From Cyprinodon diabolis (lineage: Eukaryota; Chordata; Actinopteri; Cyprinodontiformes; Cyprinodontidae), in contig CM060069.1 of the NCBI GenBank assembly GCA_030533445.1, forward strand, positions 27,555,337 through 27,619,336: 64,000 nucleotides of DNA, read 5' to 3'. Of the stretch, positions 1-13,935 are shown piece by piece. The number at the start of each line of letters is the position of its first letter. The first letter of the stretch is position 1. The notes under the pieces are model-generated. The model saw nothing but the letters and a program-made list of their open reading frames with translations. It did not search any database and was not told where the DNA came from. The translations under genes were made by a program, and so were the position numbers.

Positions 1-106
1 ATGTTCCTGCCTTAGACACCAATGCCTCTCCCTCTGGTTCAGTTTTTAATAAACATTTTGAGAAATCCATTTGTCTTTCTACTGGACCCTAGTTCTGAGC
101 CTCACA
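1..106 (+). mobile_element. 3' end of an LTR (family 1, copy 1, cut by window edge)
   Basis: The segment matches the last ~110 bases of the LTR-like repeats at 5354-6043 and, in reverse, 42063-42594: a 'cctgccttagac' stretch, a poly(A) signal AATAAA at 48-53, then 'gagaaatccatttgt', 'actgga-ccct' and the terminal 'tctgagcctcaca'. The end ..CACA fits a TG..CA LTR boundary. The 5' part lies outside the window. No coding sequence is attached, so it is most likely a solo LTR. Confidence 0.6.
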
Positions 107-3100
107 TTACAGTGCCAGTTTTGGACTTAACCTCTAGCATGAAAGCCAAAAAGTCCAGTTTTTGTCTCAAATAAAGAACTTCTCATGGCCCCTTTCCAAT
201 AACTGCATTTCTTCCAAAGTTTCCATTCAGCCTGTCAAGTTATGTAGCATCACATTGAAAATACAGGGTGATGTTCTACCTGCTGGGCATTGCTGCCTGA
301 CGCACCTCCATCAGTGCCTGGAACAAGTGTGCATTGTACCATTGTACACCCCTGGGCTTGAGCGGGTCATCAGCTGGGAACCGCCAGTCATGGATGTTTC
401 ACTCTTTTAACCCCAGTACATCTCTTGGTGGCAGAACATAACATAACACATATTTAGATAGGAGTTACTCTAGATGTTTTTAATTAATATCATATTAAAA
501 ATAGTTTAATATAAATGCATGAAACATCTTTAAGATTTTTATTTAAAAAAATATTTATAGTTTTCAATTCAGTTGAGATTTCTGGCTGGGTTTAAAGTTT
601 TACACACCCTCACCTGTTTGCAGTGTTCCTTGGTCATTGAGAAGCATCAGAGCAATGTAGGATTGTAGATGACATGTACTTTTCATATATTTCTTTCTAA
701 GACAGTTTGAAACCCAAATATATTTTTCTTGCTCTGAAACATGATGCCAGTTTTGGTTAAAAAGATTGTAAGTTGTTGCAGGTAGCAGGACTAAATATAT
801 CAATGTCTGATTATAAGAGCTTTTAAAGAAGAGGATGCACAGTTGTTGAGCTCAAATAGGGATGTGTGTGTTTCTTAGGGCAATGCACCAGGAAGGGAGT
901 TCCTAGACACAAAGACAAGTGAGTGCCAAAACAAATTTAATGTGTGTGGCGGTACATGTGAATCCTCTGCCTATTGTTTTATAGCAACACCACTACTGCA
1001 GTTTCCTGCACTGTAAATCTAGATGTTTGGACACCAATATACACAGGTGTGTTTTAGTTGCAGCGGTACAATTTTTATTGTTCTTAAAAATCTATTTACA
1101 AAGAAACACCCATGTCGAAAAGGAAAAGAATAAACAACTTATAAAACAAAGGGATTCAATTATAGATTTGGTTGTAAACATTACATAAACACTTCTCTGT
1201 GGACAGGGCATCTGCTGCACCATTGTCTTGCAGAGGAAGCAGCGGAGTCTAAAGAGTAGGACCTTGTCTTAAACCACTGGTGAACACATCGTGAAGAGGG
1301 CTGTTGAGAGCAAATAGCTTGATGGAAAGATGAAGCTACGATGGGGGTGAAGGAGAAAAGGAGATAATTGTTACTGATAGAGAGACCAGAGAAGTTAGAG
1401 TTTAAACACAAATCAACTTGACATATTGTGGATCTTCAAATTTCATTTTTATTTAATTCCTACCTTTTTTGTAAAATGTTCTTACAGATATTTTATTAAT
1501 TAATTAAATCTATTTAATTCAACAATTCAAGTCAGTAAATATGATTTATTTATTGTATTTATTGTAAGACAAAAAAAGACCTGGAGGTTTATAGAGAATC
1601 CATGGTTTCCTTTTAGATAGATTTTTCTAACTCTAAATAAATAAACTAAAAAAAAAAAAGTTTAATTTTTCAAAATTTTTGAATGTAAGACTGAACTGCT
1701 GCTGTTATGGATCTGTTTATTTTCAGGATTCGCACACAGCTTTATGAGAGGTGGCAATATATAATAATATATAATATAGGAGGGCATTCTCTATATGGCT
1801 CTATTACAACAACCGTTATGATTTCTAGTTTGGTGTTGTTTGTATTTTTCTCAGAATTGCTCTTTTTTTTATGGAAACACTGCATTGTAAAGAAAAATAA
1901 TTCACAAAAAAACTAAAACTTTCTAGGTGCAGTATGATTCATTTTAAACTAAAACTTGCATTATTGTTGTTTATATATCATACATGGCTATACTATATTG
2001 TAAAGAGGTAGCTTCTGAAAATCTGAAAGAAATAGCATACTGTAATTTAGAGAGTCAACAGATGTTTAATTCATAGGTATAATATTTTATTATTCGTCCC
2101 TTTGCAACTAAAACAGCATTAAATCTTCTTGGAAATTATGCATTTCTGTAAATTCTCATCTGATCTGGAAAAACATATGAAAACAAGCCATAAGATTCAA
2201 TATTTACTGTATATGTTATCAGGTATCACCCTCTGGAGAACATTTAACCCACAACAAAAAACAAGTTCCATCAACTATTGCTGCATTCCTGTCACTGCAT
2301 TCCTGTTTATTTGTGTGATTTAATGGTGGCTTATATGGGCAAAATGTTACATTTTGCTGTGGTAGACCCCGATTTAACCCTTTCATTAGATTAAAAGCGG
2401 TTGACAATTCATGTTGCCTAGGATGTTGCTGATTAAGTAAGAGGTTTTTAGGTTTAGATTGAAAACAGTCACTGGGATTATGTTTTATGGATGGAAGCAT
2501 ATTTGCAAGAAACAGAAACGTTTCCATAGATTAAAAAAAACATTACCTAAGACTTTATATTTGTCAGACCTCTGAAGGTAATCAGATTTTTGTGTTAAAA
2601 AAGGGGAAGTGAAAACACAAGTTTATTCCTTCTCTTTTATAAAATTGGGAAGCCCAATTTCCAATTTTCTCTCTCCAATTCCTTTCTCTGTTGTTTTCAC
2701 AAATGTGTATAAACACATTCTGCATTCTTAGAAGTCTTGAATTTGATCATTTGGAGAGTTAGGAGTCTATTTCCCAATATGTTTAATTGGGGTTTATAAC
2801 TTTCAATATGTACTGTACATAGATAATGGGTATGTGTATAGCTACAGAGGTAACACAAGGACGTGTGATTCTAAGCAATAAAGGCCTCTAAATATGAAGG
2901 TATCCATGTGGATCTTTGCATAAATTACATCTGAAATCTGTTATCATTCAGAAGTTAAATGAGTTCTGCATGTTTATTGACAATAAGAAAAAAAACCTTG
3001 AAAGTCAATATATATTTAGCAGAGCTTAATCATCTCCCCTTATGTACGTAAAAAGGCACACACAATGTGTCTCTGGGTCTGATGACTTTATAATAGTATC

Positions 3101-3629
3101 TACCTACCAGATTGAGTTGGCTGGCAAAGAGCCACTTAACTGATTAAAGCCACCACATCAATCTATGTGTGTATAAACATGGGAGTGATTGATACATTAC
3201 TTGTGTTGCCATAAAGAGTTAACAGCTACCATATTGATGTGAGCAGCATAAATCAAAGGATTTGTCTGATTTAAAGAATGTCATATTTTTGTAAGAAGTG
3301 TAATAGCATTATTAGGAGGGGAAACAACACTCCTTTTATCTCATCTGAAGCACAATTTATCTTGTGACCACAACATCTGCATACAAACTACCCATCAGCC
3401 TCAGATTTTTGTTTTTCACCCATTAAAACTGTTTGCTTTGGGGGGCAAATTGGCTTTTCTTTTAAAAAAAATGTTTCACGTGGAAGAAAAGCAAAAGTTC
3501 TAAATAATGGCAGTTCAACAACAAGTAATCACCTTTTTTGATTTTTTTATAAGGAGAATAATTTCTTAGCAGGTGTAGCAAAAGAATGTAACCCAACAGA
3601 AAAACAGCCATCAGATCTTTTTTCCAGCT
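107..3629. other. Intergenic, nothing recognised
   Basis: AT-rich unique-looking sequence with short poly(A)/(T) runs. Open frames here are short (longest 102 codons, minus strand 2219-2527) and show no recognisable family or convincing splice structure. Confidence 0.5.
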
Positions 3630-3800
3630 TTTTATTGTCATTGCGTTTCACTGTCACAAGTACAAAGCAATGTAATGAACTCTGCATTGATCCCATCCCC
3701 TTGGGGAGCAGTGGGCTGCCATTGTGCGGGAGCAGTGTGGGGTTAAGAGTCTTTGCTGAGGGACCCAGAGTGGCAGTCTGTGGGGGTGGGGCTTGAAATC
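3630..3800 (+). repeat. Interspersed repeat family 2, copy 1 (truncated)
   Basis: Shares with 27339-27578 and 29800-29998 a 'ttattgtca' head, 'ccatccccttggggagcag', 'tgggctgccattgtg', 'gcagtgtggggttaag' and 'tgctgagggacccagagtgg'. This copy lacks the shared tail 'ccactaggccaacactccc'. The same head and tail are familiar from many fish genomes, but I cannot assign it to a named class with certainty. Confidence 0.7.
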
Positions 3801-4789
3801 AATATGCTAATGAGGAGCCCTATAAATTATCACATAGTTATTTTTAACTAGCAAATAAATATTAAACCTATGAAGTCTAATTTAATCTCATGAAATTTAT
3901 TTTCCCATGGTTAGATTTTCAATTAAGCTTTCTGTTTAAACTATGATAATAATATAATCAAAACACGCTTACATAAATTCAGTGTCAGTTGCTTCACAAA
4001 GGCATCCTGACAGAATTTATATTCTTAGCATCATTGACTGCACAGCACTCAACTAGATATAGATATAGTGAGGTTTATCTTATGTGGACAGAGGAACGAT
4101 TAAATTTTATAGTCCTTTTAATAAGCAGGTTTTATCAAATGAAAAAGATCCCAAATGAACTAAAATACATAATTTATCAAATAAAGAAAAAATTGAAGTG
4201 CTTTTCATTCTATCCAGGCCCTGTAGAAAACAATGTAGGTATTCTTTTAAGATATAATAAAAGGAGGAAAGTATGAAATACCTCAAAAGGTACAAATTCC
4301 CACAGAGAACCTACCTTACAACACTGGTGCAGGGGTTTAAAGATTATTAGGTTAGATCTCCAGTATATTATTCTTTGTTAAAATTAGGCAGCTTCTCCGG
4401 TCAGCGGACTAGGCATCATGTCGAAAATAAATGGAACAACTCTGGGAGAACTGACAGGCTAGAATCGCTCTGATTAATTATTGATTCTCGGAGACAAACC
4501 ATAATTCTGCTAAATGTCCTTCTTTTTCCTGCAACAGATTTGATGGCAGCAGTCCCAGATTAAAAATGAGTCAAACTCAGTGCTTCACATTATCAATCTT
4601 ACTCCCCAATGTGGAGGAAAAAAGGTATAAAACAGGTCTCCCTCATTCAAACATACAGACAGCAAGTGCTGTGCATGCAGGGTGTAGTGATTTCCTTTAC
4701 ACTATCTGAATAAAATGTATCATTTGGAAAATTATTTGAAACAGCAGCATAGATTGATCTGTATGATCTCACATGGTTTAAACTGGTAC
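3801..4789. other. Intergenic, nothing recognised
   Basis: AT-rich sequence without repeat matches inside the window or coding signal. The open frames here are under 100 codons and recall no family. Confidence 0.45.
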
Positions 4790-4960
4790 TGGTACTCGTT
4801 GTTTTCTGGTTTTTGGGTCCAGGATGCAGCAGTCTCAGTAGACTCCTAAACCTCTCGTCAGACACCTCCTCCAGCTCCTCTAGTGAAGCCCAAGTCGTTC
4901 CAGGGCCAGTCATGACATATGGTCCCCTCAGCTTGTCCTGGGCTTGGATTTAAATTGAAA
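4790..4960 (+). repeat. Degenerate copy of fish repeat family 3
   Basis: Carries 'ggatgcagcagtctcag', 'cctccagctcctct' and 'gaagccca-gt-gttcc', the same order as the clearer copy at 41553-41757. The family is a very common fish interspersed repeat, probably a LINE 3' region. This copy is strongly diverged. Confidence 0.5.
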
Positions 4961-5353
4961 CCAAAACCAAATAGAAATGAAAGAACAATATTTAAACAGA
5001 TTAAAAGTTGTTTAAAAAGACAGTCTCCAAATGTTTACCTCTAGGATGTTCAAAGAAGTTTCCTGTGAGATCTATAGCATATGCTAATGAGGAGCTTAGG
5101 GATCTACAAGAACCCCTCATGAAGTTCCATCGTTGAAAACATGACAATTAGTGTTTTTATAGCATATTTGCTCCCCCTCTATGTATTCACTTTATTTATA
5201 GTGTGCCAATTCACAACTCATGTAATCTTAAGGGACATAACTGAAGGATGCATCACCAACCTACAGGCTATGTTGTCATGGTGCCAAGTGTGCTGATGAA
5301 CATCTTCATGTTTGAATATGGTGTTCATTATGGGCAATCCTAGACTTGAAGAG

Positions 5354-6043
5354 TGTCATGATCTTGGTGCTGATGATTGGCCTGCTTACTCATTTCATCC
5401 AATTGACTAGCTCCGCCCAGTTCTCATTACCACTCATCTGATCCACTTGCCTTAGCCTCTATTTAACCAGCCTTCAAACCAGTCATCAGTGACAGATTAT
5501 TTGAGCCATTGGTGAGAGTTCGCTATTGTACCTGAATGTTTGTGATTGCCTGCTCCTGACCTGTTCTGCCTCTGGACCACTGAGCCTGCCTGTCCCTATT
5601 CTGATCTGTTTGCCTGTCCTGCCCTTGGACTCCTGCTGGATTCTGCCTGTGTACCAAACGTCAAACTTATTCCTGACACTGTCCTGGATTTCCCTTAGGT
5701 ACCTCTTTGTACCTCTGATCTCCTGTCCCTGACATCTCAGCATGTTATCAACACCGGCTTTGGCTTTCAACTTCTGGATTATCCTGCCTTCCTTCGTCTG
5801 CTCCGTTCTCATCTGCTGCCTGTCCTCAGACCTTTTGGGATCTCAGTGCCTGGGACTCTCTGGGTGGCGCCCGTGGCGCCTTATTTGCAGCCAACCGGCT
5901 GGATCCAACCCCATCCCCTGGACACAGACTGAACTTTAACACCAAAGGGATCCTGCCTTGGAAGCTGACGTCTTAAATAAACATATTGTGAAACTTAACT
6001 GTCTCCGCCTCGAAAACTGGGTCCTCTTATTCTGAGCCTGACT
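5354..6043 (+). mobile_element. Solo LTR (family 1, copy 2) with flanking direct repeat
   Basis: Starts TGTCATGATC and ends near GAGCCTGAC. It aligns along its length with the reverse strand of 42063-42594: the 'ctgatgattgg' start, 'ctctatttaacca' TATA-like box, repeated 'cctgcctgt' tracts, the AATAAA at 5976-5981 and 'ctcgaaaactgggtcct' near the end. The bases gacttgaagag occur on both sides (5343-5353 and 6040-6050), so a target-site duplication of about 8 bp overlaps the terminal GAC. No gag or pol sequence adjoins it. The TGTC..GACA ends suggest a Gypsy-type LTR element; that class call is inference. Confidence 0.65.
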
Positions 6044-6439
6044 TGAAGAGTTTCAGTAATGACAGAACTATCAGGTTCAGAGCTAGGGGTTCGTTCCTCC
6101 CAACCACACCCCTCAGGATGTCATTGTTGTTTCCTGTATGGACTATCCAGCAAGAAGGGGTCATTACATCATATAATGCTATTTGTTTTTAAAAAAAATC
6201 ATAAGATATACCTGTTTCATGAAAAAAACATCTCTAATTACTTTTGTTCTTATCTTCAGGCATCACAAAAATACCACTATGTTTAATACAATGAATTTGT
6301 CCTGCAGGTTGTTTTTGTAAAGATATAAGACTATGGCGTTATGGCCTTTAAACGCCATAAAAGACTCCCAAAAAGAATGTAGAATGTAACAACCCCCATT
6401 TGCTACATAGATCTCATCAAGTAGCCCTCTTTATGATCA

Positions 6440-6670
6440 AGATATGCTGGTTAAGGTTCTCAGTCATCCAGTGCATAGTCATTCCAAAACAAAAATAACA
6501 ATAAATTACCACAAAAAAATCTATTGAATTCAATTGAAAAAGCTTCCTTGATGGGAAGCGAAACGTCTTCAAACTTGGAAACCAAGTCCAGTGGATTGTT
6601 TTTAATTTTTTTGGGAAGGACCATATAAAGAGTCTTTTTAGAGTCTTTCCTTGGAGGTCCTGCATAGTTT
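6440..6670 (+). mobile_element. Penelope-like element terminal fragment (copy 1)
   Basis: Contains 'aggttctcagtcatccag' followed by 'gaaaaagcttcc', 'gcgaaacgtcttcaaac' and 'aagtccagtggattgtttt'. The same box lies at the 3' side of the Penelope-like element at 50728-52056 (reverse strand) and at 59590-59690. In fish this block is the usual end of Penelope-like elements. No coding sequence remains. Confidence 0.7.
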
Positions 6671-9600
6671 AAATAAACTTCAACTTCCTAAGCAACATAA
6701 AAATATAATTTTTCATGTTGGTTCCAGATTCTAGCTATTACTATTTAGGTAGATGACAATGAAAAAAAAAAAACTATGAAATAGCTTCTTTGAAGAGTGT
6801 CGTTGCACAACACTCTTGTAGATATAACTGATATGGTGTTGTTTACCCTGGGTTTGAATAACTGAAACCACAAACTAAATGTAAGCAATTCCTTTTCCTG
6901 CATTCTCTAACCCAAGATAATTGATTTGACATGTCTCTGTCAAATTATCTTGTAGCACCTCTCCCATTTCTGCTTCGCTGCATATCTCAGCCATGCTTGT
7001 TTAACTGGACTCCACATGCGAAGCGACTCTCTGTCTCCAAATGATTGGAATAACACTATTACTCCTGCCATCATCACGTCAAAACCATTTTTTTAGTGGC
7101 AGTCTATCTCAAACAGGGCCGATGACCAGAGCCACACCTGTCAAAATTGTGAAAATAAAAGAAAAACAATAAATTTTGCCATGAAAAGACTCTTCAGGAT
7201 GCATAAAGGGGAAGGGAGGAACAAATGGAAAGGAAGGTGAATTCCAGGCAAGTCAAACAGTGGGAATTTACGCCGGGAAACGTCCTCCGGTTTAGAACAA
7301 CAAATCTTTTTTTGTTGTTAGTCTTGAGAGGTGTGAGTGGTATGCCAACACCGTTGCGCCTCTCTGGGCTTGAATAGTAAGATAGTCTGTGCAGCCATGG
7401 CAAGGTGAACACCCTGTTCAAGGAGACACCGTGACACGCACCTGCCAGTTCCACCAGTGCTGCTTTCTACATATATGTATGGGACACAGAGACATAACGG
7501 GAGGGAGCAGCAGAGAATGCTTTACAGCTTTGTGGGTGGCAGAAGAAAGGGATCACTGGATCTGACAGGAGCTATTTGACTAATCCAAAACAACAGCTGT
7601 AAGGTAGGGGTAAGGAGGAGACTGGGGGCAGGAGGAGCCGGCCATGTAGGTGGAAATGGAGGTGGGCTGTCAGCTAAGGGGGAATGGGGAAAAAGGGAAG
7701 CGGAATATTAAAATTAATTCCTCATGTAAGCCCTGGGGCAGAAGTAAACCTAAACTGCTAAAAAAGAAAAAAGTTGGACATCGTAAAATAAGCATGTAGG
7801 GTGAGTTAATGTGAAATCGGCTCGGTAAAAGACAGAAATGACACGTATGAACCCCAAAATACCTCGAGGTTGCATCCATTAACCCTTCTACAGGGGTTGG
7901 ATCAGCACACACACCATGACCCAGGTGAGAATGATTACACATATACATACACACACCATCCTCATGCATCCACTGGCCTTCATTACACATCTGGTTGAAT
8001 TTTGTGGGAGGAAGCTACAGTTGGGTGGTCCTCGCGCCCCTAACACGTCTGCCCTGTAACCACGCAAGGCTGCTTCCCTTCAGCATCTTTATGTTTCAAC
8101 ATTTTGGCCCGGTTAAGTGCAGAGAAGGGCAAAGATACTTAGAGGTGTAGGTGAACATGCAGTTTAGCTTCTCTATGCTGCAACAGGTATCAAACACATA
8201 GTAAAAGCTGAGATAAATTAAAAAAAAAATGTCATTAAAAAATTTAGAAAAACTTGAGCCACAGGCACTCCAGAAGGACATCTTTACAAGAACATCAGTT
8301 TGAAATAACTTCAAAATGTTTTCACCAATTAACTCTGACAATGGTAGTATGGTGTTTATATGCTTAAGGATGAGTTAAAGAATGGAAAATAAACATATTA
8401 GCAGGACCAGGGGGAAGGAAACAGCTATTGACTTTGATTATCATCATTCAGGTGTGAATAAGTTGTAAACTTTGACCAACCAGACGAAGCAAGAAGTATC
8501 AAAGAGATATAGCTAGAGATGCAATGAGAAATCAAAAAGTCATTCTTTTTTGCAACCAGTCAATGCATTATACCAAAGTGACCAGGCTATACTGAAGACA
8601 ACACTGTGATGTGGATGTTGTTACAGAGTGAAGAAAACTTGATGCAGACTTGGCACACAGATTTCCTAAGCTGTTTAAAAGGAATTAGTCCTAATTGCAT
8701 AAAAATATCAATACCTCTGTCTGTGGATCAATCAGACTAACAGGAAGGGGCACAAAGAGAAGAAGATGCTTAGAACCTAAACCTCTACCTGTCATCAGGT
8801 AAGCAAGGAACTGAGGGAAAGGTTAAGGTCTAGAGGTAGGGCGCACAGGTACCCTGTGTTTGTAAAACAATTAAAGCTAGCCAATTATAAAAGAAGCCTA
8901 ATTTGATCTAAAATATGAACTCCATCATGGTCATTATTTTGATTTAAAATATGATAAATGGTCTCATAGCGAGGGCCAATTCATCTAATGTACAGTTAAA
9001 ACTCAATGTTTAAAAACGCTGCACAAAAACAGATACTGCACCCATTTTTTCTCCCTGTCTGAAATCTTACTAAACCTTTACTGATATAGGTGAGATGGAA
9101 GTTTCAATATGATTGCCAGTAGCTAAATGTCAAGCTAATCATAGCATTAGTTTTGAGAATATGTTTCAAGTAGAGTAATTTTCCCTTTGGAAAGCTAATC
9201 TGTGGCTACGATTTTTCTTCCTAATATGGAAAAACAGAAAAAGGGCCTAGCTGGGATGTAAACCAAAGAAGTTTTTGTTCCAAGACAACAGTGCCAACAA
9301 CTACGTTATTGTGCCATCTGTACTCTTTCTATACGGTTATGTTAAAAGATGAACCCAGAGAATGTGCATGTTAAATATACCGGGGTTGACAAGAGATTTT
9401 TTTTCTTACCATTTTATTTCTTAACCCTCTGTGTCTTTCCTCCTTCTATTTGAAGGTCATCCAGTAGTTTGTATCTGGAACCACTGGACTTGCACAGCTA
9501 CCAGTGCTGAACATTGCAAAATTGTAATGCTGAATCTAAAAATAAGCAGAAAAGTTAGGAATTACCTCCAAAATCCCAGTCTAAAATCTAAATTACATAA

Positions 9601-11573
9601 CCTGGTCAAATAAAATTACTTACTAAAACAATTGCCAAAAGGTCTGATAGGTCTGATAGTAATTTAGACCCCTCTGTATATAGACACTGTACACTGTGAC
9701 ATGCAGATCTGGGTTCTATATAACTTCTGAGGTTGCATCGTTTCTACTGTGGGCTCTGGCTGTAGATCCAGGCTCATGTGGCTTCAAACTACCATGAACA
9801 AGAGCTGTTTTCGTTACCTGTTTTCTGTATTTTTAGCTGTCATGACAGAATTTGCAAATGCAAAAAGTGTGTTTAATTCCAACAGAAATGATGCATCACT
9901 TTAATCCAGTCGGGACAGTTTTTGGGAAAGTTAGGGTTTTGGGAAAAGAAACATGAGTAATAAACTTAAATGTGAAGAGTAATGCCTGGGATATCTCCAA
10001 CCAAAAGCTGCAGTTTCCAGAGTAATCCACGGTTTTCTGCAGCACAGTAATATGATATAGGAACAGGAAACTCAAACATGCTGTGAAAAAGACATAGCAT
10101 GAAGTCATCGGAAAGTATTAATTTTAAACAATTGCATTTTTTTATTGTTACTATTATTGCAACTATGTAATGACTTATAATTAGACATAGTGCTAAAAAA
10201 CAAACTTTAAAACTCCCACACACTCATCAATTTACATGACATGAGAAGGATTTGAAATGAAACTCTCTTCCAGTACTTTAAACACGCCTTCATGTCTGCT
10301 GGGGTCTTGATTCTTCTATAACCTTTACTAAGCTGATCTATGTGTGTGTGTGTGTGTGTGTTTTCCTGCTTATGTGTGTTGATACTCATGACTGTATTGT
10401 GGACATTAGTGGCAACAGATGCTGGTATGACCTCAGAGGCTTCCTGGAAGCACAAATTTGTCAAAATGAAGAAGGAAAAAGGAAAAAATAGCAGTTTAGG
10501 TGTGTAAACATATAAGGGACATTCTCACGTCCATAGAGGGCACGATGCAAACTTACACAAACACACAGATAGCATGGATGCACTGATACATAACCCTCTT
10601 CACTAACTGGGCAACCAAGGACAATAATTAATATGCTTCTATAATATGGTTGCACACATTCATGCAGAAAAACAATATTTAACAAATATTCAACATTCCC
10701 GAATATCATAGGATTTGCTGTTAGGATAAAAGTAGAATTCATAACAACATTCATGTTAGAAGTGCAAAATAATAAAATCAAATACAAGCTTCAGCATGTT
10801 GTGTAACTGGCAACAATTTTCTAAAAAAGGAAAACTAGTTTTATTGAAAAAAAAAAAAAAACTTAATCAGTGGGAGTCGGATCAAAAGTACCACCAGCTG
10901 GTCTTTCTTGAAATAATTAGGTACATTGAAATAATAGGCAACGGCGAATTATTTTAGGTTTTGATAAAGAGCGATTTCCTCCTGACGTAATCCTAAAGCA
11001 TTAAAAATATTAACTTGCAGAACAGATCGAGTTCTAACTGCAGTTTGGCATATTTACTGGCCTTTTTAGTGATAAGTGCACATGATTTGATGTGTGATTT
11101 AGCCCAGTTCCTTACTGGGAATTATAATGCCCTCTCATCCATCTTTGCTCTCCTTCAACACCGGAAACAATCACACTATCTTACTGACGAACAAGCAGCC
11201 TGACCACATGATATCACCTCTTTTAGGAAAACAGGAGGGAAACGCGTGCCAGTTGCTCTCACATGCGATCAATTATTTGACGTTGAAGTCAGGCTTGGAG
11301 GGGTGGTGGGGATTTTAAGCCATTAGCCCTTTAATGCAGGGATCACACTGAGGGTAATAGTGACTAAACACTGAACAAACACATTTGGCTAATAGGTCAT
11401 TCAAACCTGAAGTGGGCCTGTTGATTGGCTGGAAACTTGGTGTAAGTACACGCATTATCAACACTTTGTTTAAAGAACTCACATGTGAGAGATAATTCAT
11501 AGTTAGATACTACAGTTACAAAGTACCAATAACTGTTATTCATAATTTTGGTGATAATAGAAAATATATGAAT

Positions 11574-11579
<6 letters not shown>
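6671..11579. other. Intergenic, nothing recognised; one short (TG)n
   Basis: No gene or TE with recognisable ends. A (TG)n microsatellite lies at 10340-10361 and a short tandem 'ggtctgata' near 9640-9658. A minus-strand open frame at 7670-7990 (106 codons) shows no known family. Confidence 0.5.

Positions 11580-11648
<69 letters not shown>
11580..11648. repeat. (TA)n microsatellite
   Basis: About 34 uninterrupted TA units. Confidence 0.95.
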
Positions 11649-11651
<3 letters not shown>

Positions 11652-13689
11652 TACCATTTAATATAAACTTAATGTTTAATAAAAATGACAACTCATTTTT
11701 TATTCTTATTTAGTTCACAGAAGAGTAATCCTGAGAACATGATTTTGGTATGGGCATTTTTTTTTTTAAACAGTAAGGGATTATGTGTGTGTTGAATTTT
11801 AGAAGTCAGGAAATCCTTAAAAGAAAAACAGCTCTGCCGAAGTCAAAGAGCCATGATTATTTTGGCACCATGTGCCACTGCAATTAGCACCACCATATGC
11901 AATAATAGGGAATTCAGATTTTTTTTATAACATGCATTAATATACATACCCGCACAGCTTAAGGCAATGCAACAGCACAGTGAAAAACAAGTACATTTGT
12001 AATTACCGCCGTCTGAAGGTTCCCCCTCTAATTCCAGCACCTTTAACCTCAAAGGGCAAGAGAGCTACTCACCAGAAAACCATGAGCTCAACTTCACTGC
12101 AGCTCTATTTTACTATTATTCTCATTTTTGATATATTTACACTGTAATTCACAATTAGGAGGTTTGGAGGATTGACAGCAGCAGTTTCACCACGCGATTG
12201 AACATGTTTGTTTTCACAGTAGAAATGTATTAACAGAGCAGGAACCAAAATGGACGCTCCCTCGCTCTTCCCATCGTCCTGTGTGCTTTCAGCCCCGCCC
12301 TCTGTCCTCTCCGCCTTCTGTTTATCCTTCTGGTGGTGCAGACCAGGCCCCAGAGCCCAGAGGCCAGTCATGTTCTCAGGGAAACAGCAAATCTCCACAG
12401 AGCTGATATCAAAATAGTTTAAAATGTGAATTGTCTGATAGTTCCCAGTGTGTGCAGAGGGAGCCAAACACTTCCAGCTTCCCCCTGCCAGCAGAATGTA
12501 AACAGAGACGGGCAGAGGGAAAGAGAAGAGAGAGAGAGAGTTTGTGAACCTGCTGGGTTCTGGAAACACAAAACAGTCTGGCTCGGTCTGCTTCGCTTAG
12601 TTGATTTTGACCAAAGTTTCTAGGATTTTTTTGGGGATTTTTTTTTTTTTCTGTTAGTGTTGTTTTTGCACAATAATCTAAGAGACTTTACGGGGAAGAA
12701 CTTTGTCAAGGATAGAATCATGAGATTATAGCAGACTTGAACATTTACTGTCTGGTATTTCCACATTTTAAAACCAAACAGTGTGGCTAGGTTTAAGTTT
12801 CTCGTTACACATTAAGACATCATTAAATGATGAACAGACTTACAATCAAGCTGCCCTTAGGGGTATCAGATCTTTTTATTATTAAAGCCAAAAAACTGCC
12901 TTTACTTCCGTTTGGCGCTCTTTTGTGTATATTTCAATGGAAGAAAAATATGTGACAGTCCCTCTGAGGGTCATGTCGATGATGGATTATAAGCACATTT
13001 GTGGACCATTAACATGTGTTTAAGTATTCTTAAAAAGTCTTTATAAATGTTTCTTATTGTACTTTATGGAAACGTCTAACATTTAGGCTTTAAAGTATAA
13101 ATTATGAGCATGAAAATATGTCCTGTCGATATATAATAACAATTTTATTTCAACAATCAGGTCATTGGAAACTGCAATATAAATGTTATAAATCAGTTGC
13201 ACATGGAAAAATCTCAAACTTAACTAAAGGTCTGCACTGTGAAAAAAGTAATAAAAACCAATAGTAATAAACAGGACATGCATGAAAACATTTTTTATGT
13301 TAAAGTTAGAATTTTCTCAGTAATAGTTACAGCATGGTTCACCATTACTCGCAATTGTGGAGAAAAATGTGTCATCAAGCCTTTGATATTTTCAAAAGGT
13401 GTGGCTGGTTGGTTGGTTTGTTATGAAAAGTTTCCACTAAAATAAAAATCTTTGCTGCAATTCCCCAAAAATTCCCCACAAAAGAATTTGCCAACTTTCT
13501 TTCTATTTTCTTTACTGTTTTATAAGTAAAATCAAACTTTGAAACTTCTCTGACTGTAGAAATGAGGACAGTGAAGGGAGCAGCCCTGTTCTGGTGCTCA
13601 CGTTGGTGGTGCATTAAATTGCAACACCAGCGTGACAGAAACTTTAAACATCCTTTTAAATAAGACACAACTCTATGTTATACTGCATT
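11649..13689. other. Intergenic; unassigned 154-codon open frame on the minus strand
   Basis: The minus-strand frame 12569-12105 is one of the longest open frames in the window and is locally GC-richer (12240-12560). It starts with a hydrophobic stretch and passes 'PENMTGLWALGPG' and a charged Lys/Glu run. I recognise no family and cannot show that it is coding. A CT-rich tract next to a CAG near 12495 could act as a splice acceptor within it. The rest of the interval shows nothing. Confidence 0.25.
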
Positions 13690-13935
13690 TTGCATCACAT
13701 TTATTTTGCACTGCACTGAACCTTCCATATTGATGCCCTTCTGCACCATTATTTTAACAGTTTTTTTTTCTCCTATACTATTTACATGATGATCACTGCT
13801 GCACTTGAAATGGTAATGTTCATTTCACTGTTGTAAGCTGCTCATTTCACTGTTGGAAGCTGTAAGCAACATAATTTTATTTTGTATGCACTCTGTTTAT
13901 ACAAAATGGCAATAAAGATTGTCTAAGTCTAAGTC
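13690..13935 (+). mobile_element. L2/CR1-like LINE 3' tail
   Basis: The block 'ttttgcactgcact' ... 'atttcactgttg' ... ends with 'atggcaataaagattgtc' followed by a short tandem 'taagtc' (taagtctaagtc). An AATAAAG followed by a simple repeat is the usual 3' end of fish L2-type LINEs, which are mostly 5'-truncated. No open frame remains. Confidence 0.5.

Noticed and set aside
11397..11657. Minus-strand frame rich in Tyr-Ile
   Set aside because: Translation of the (TA)n microsatellite.
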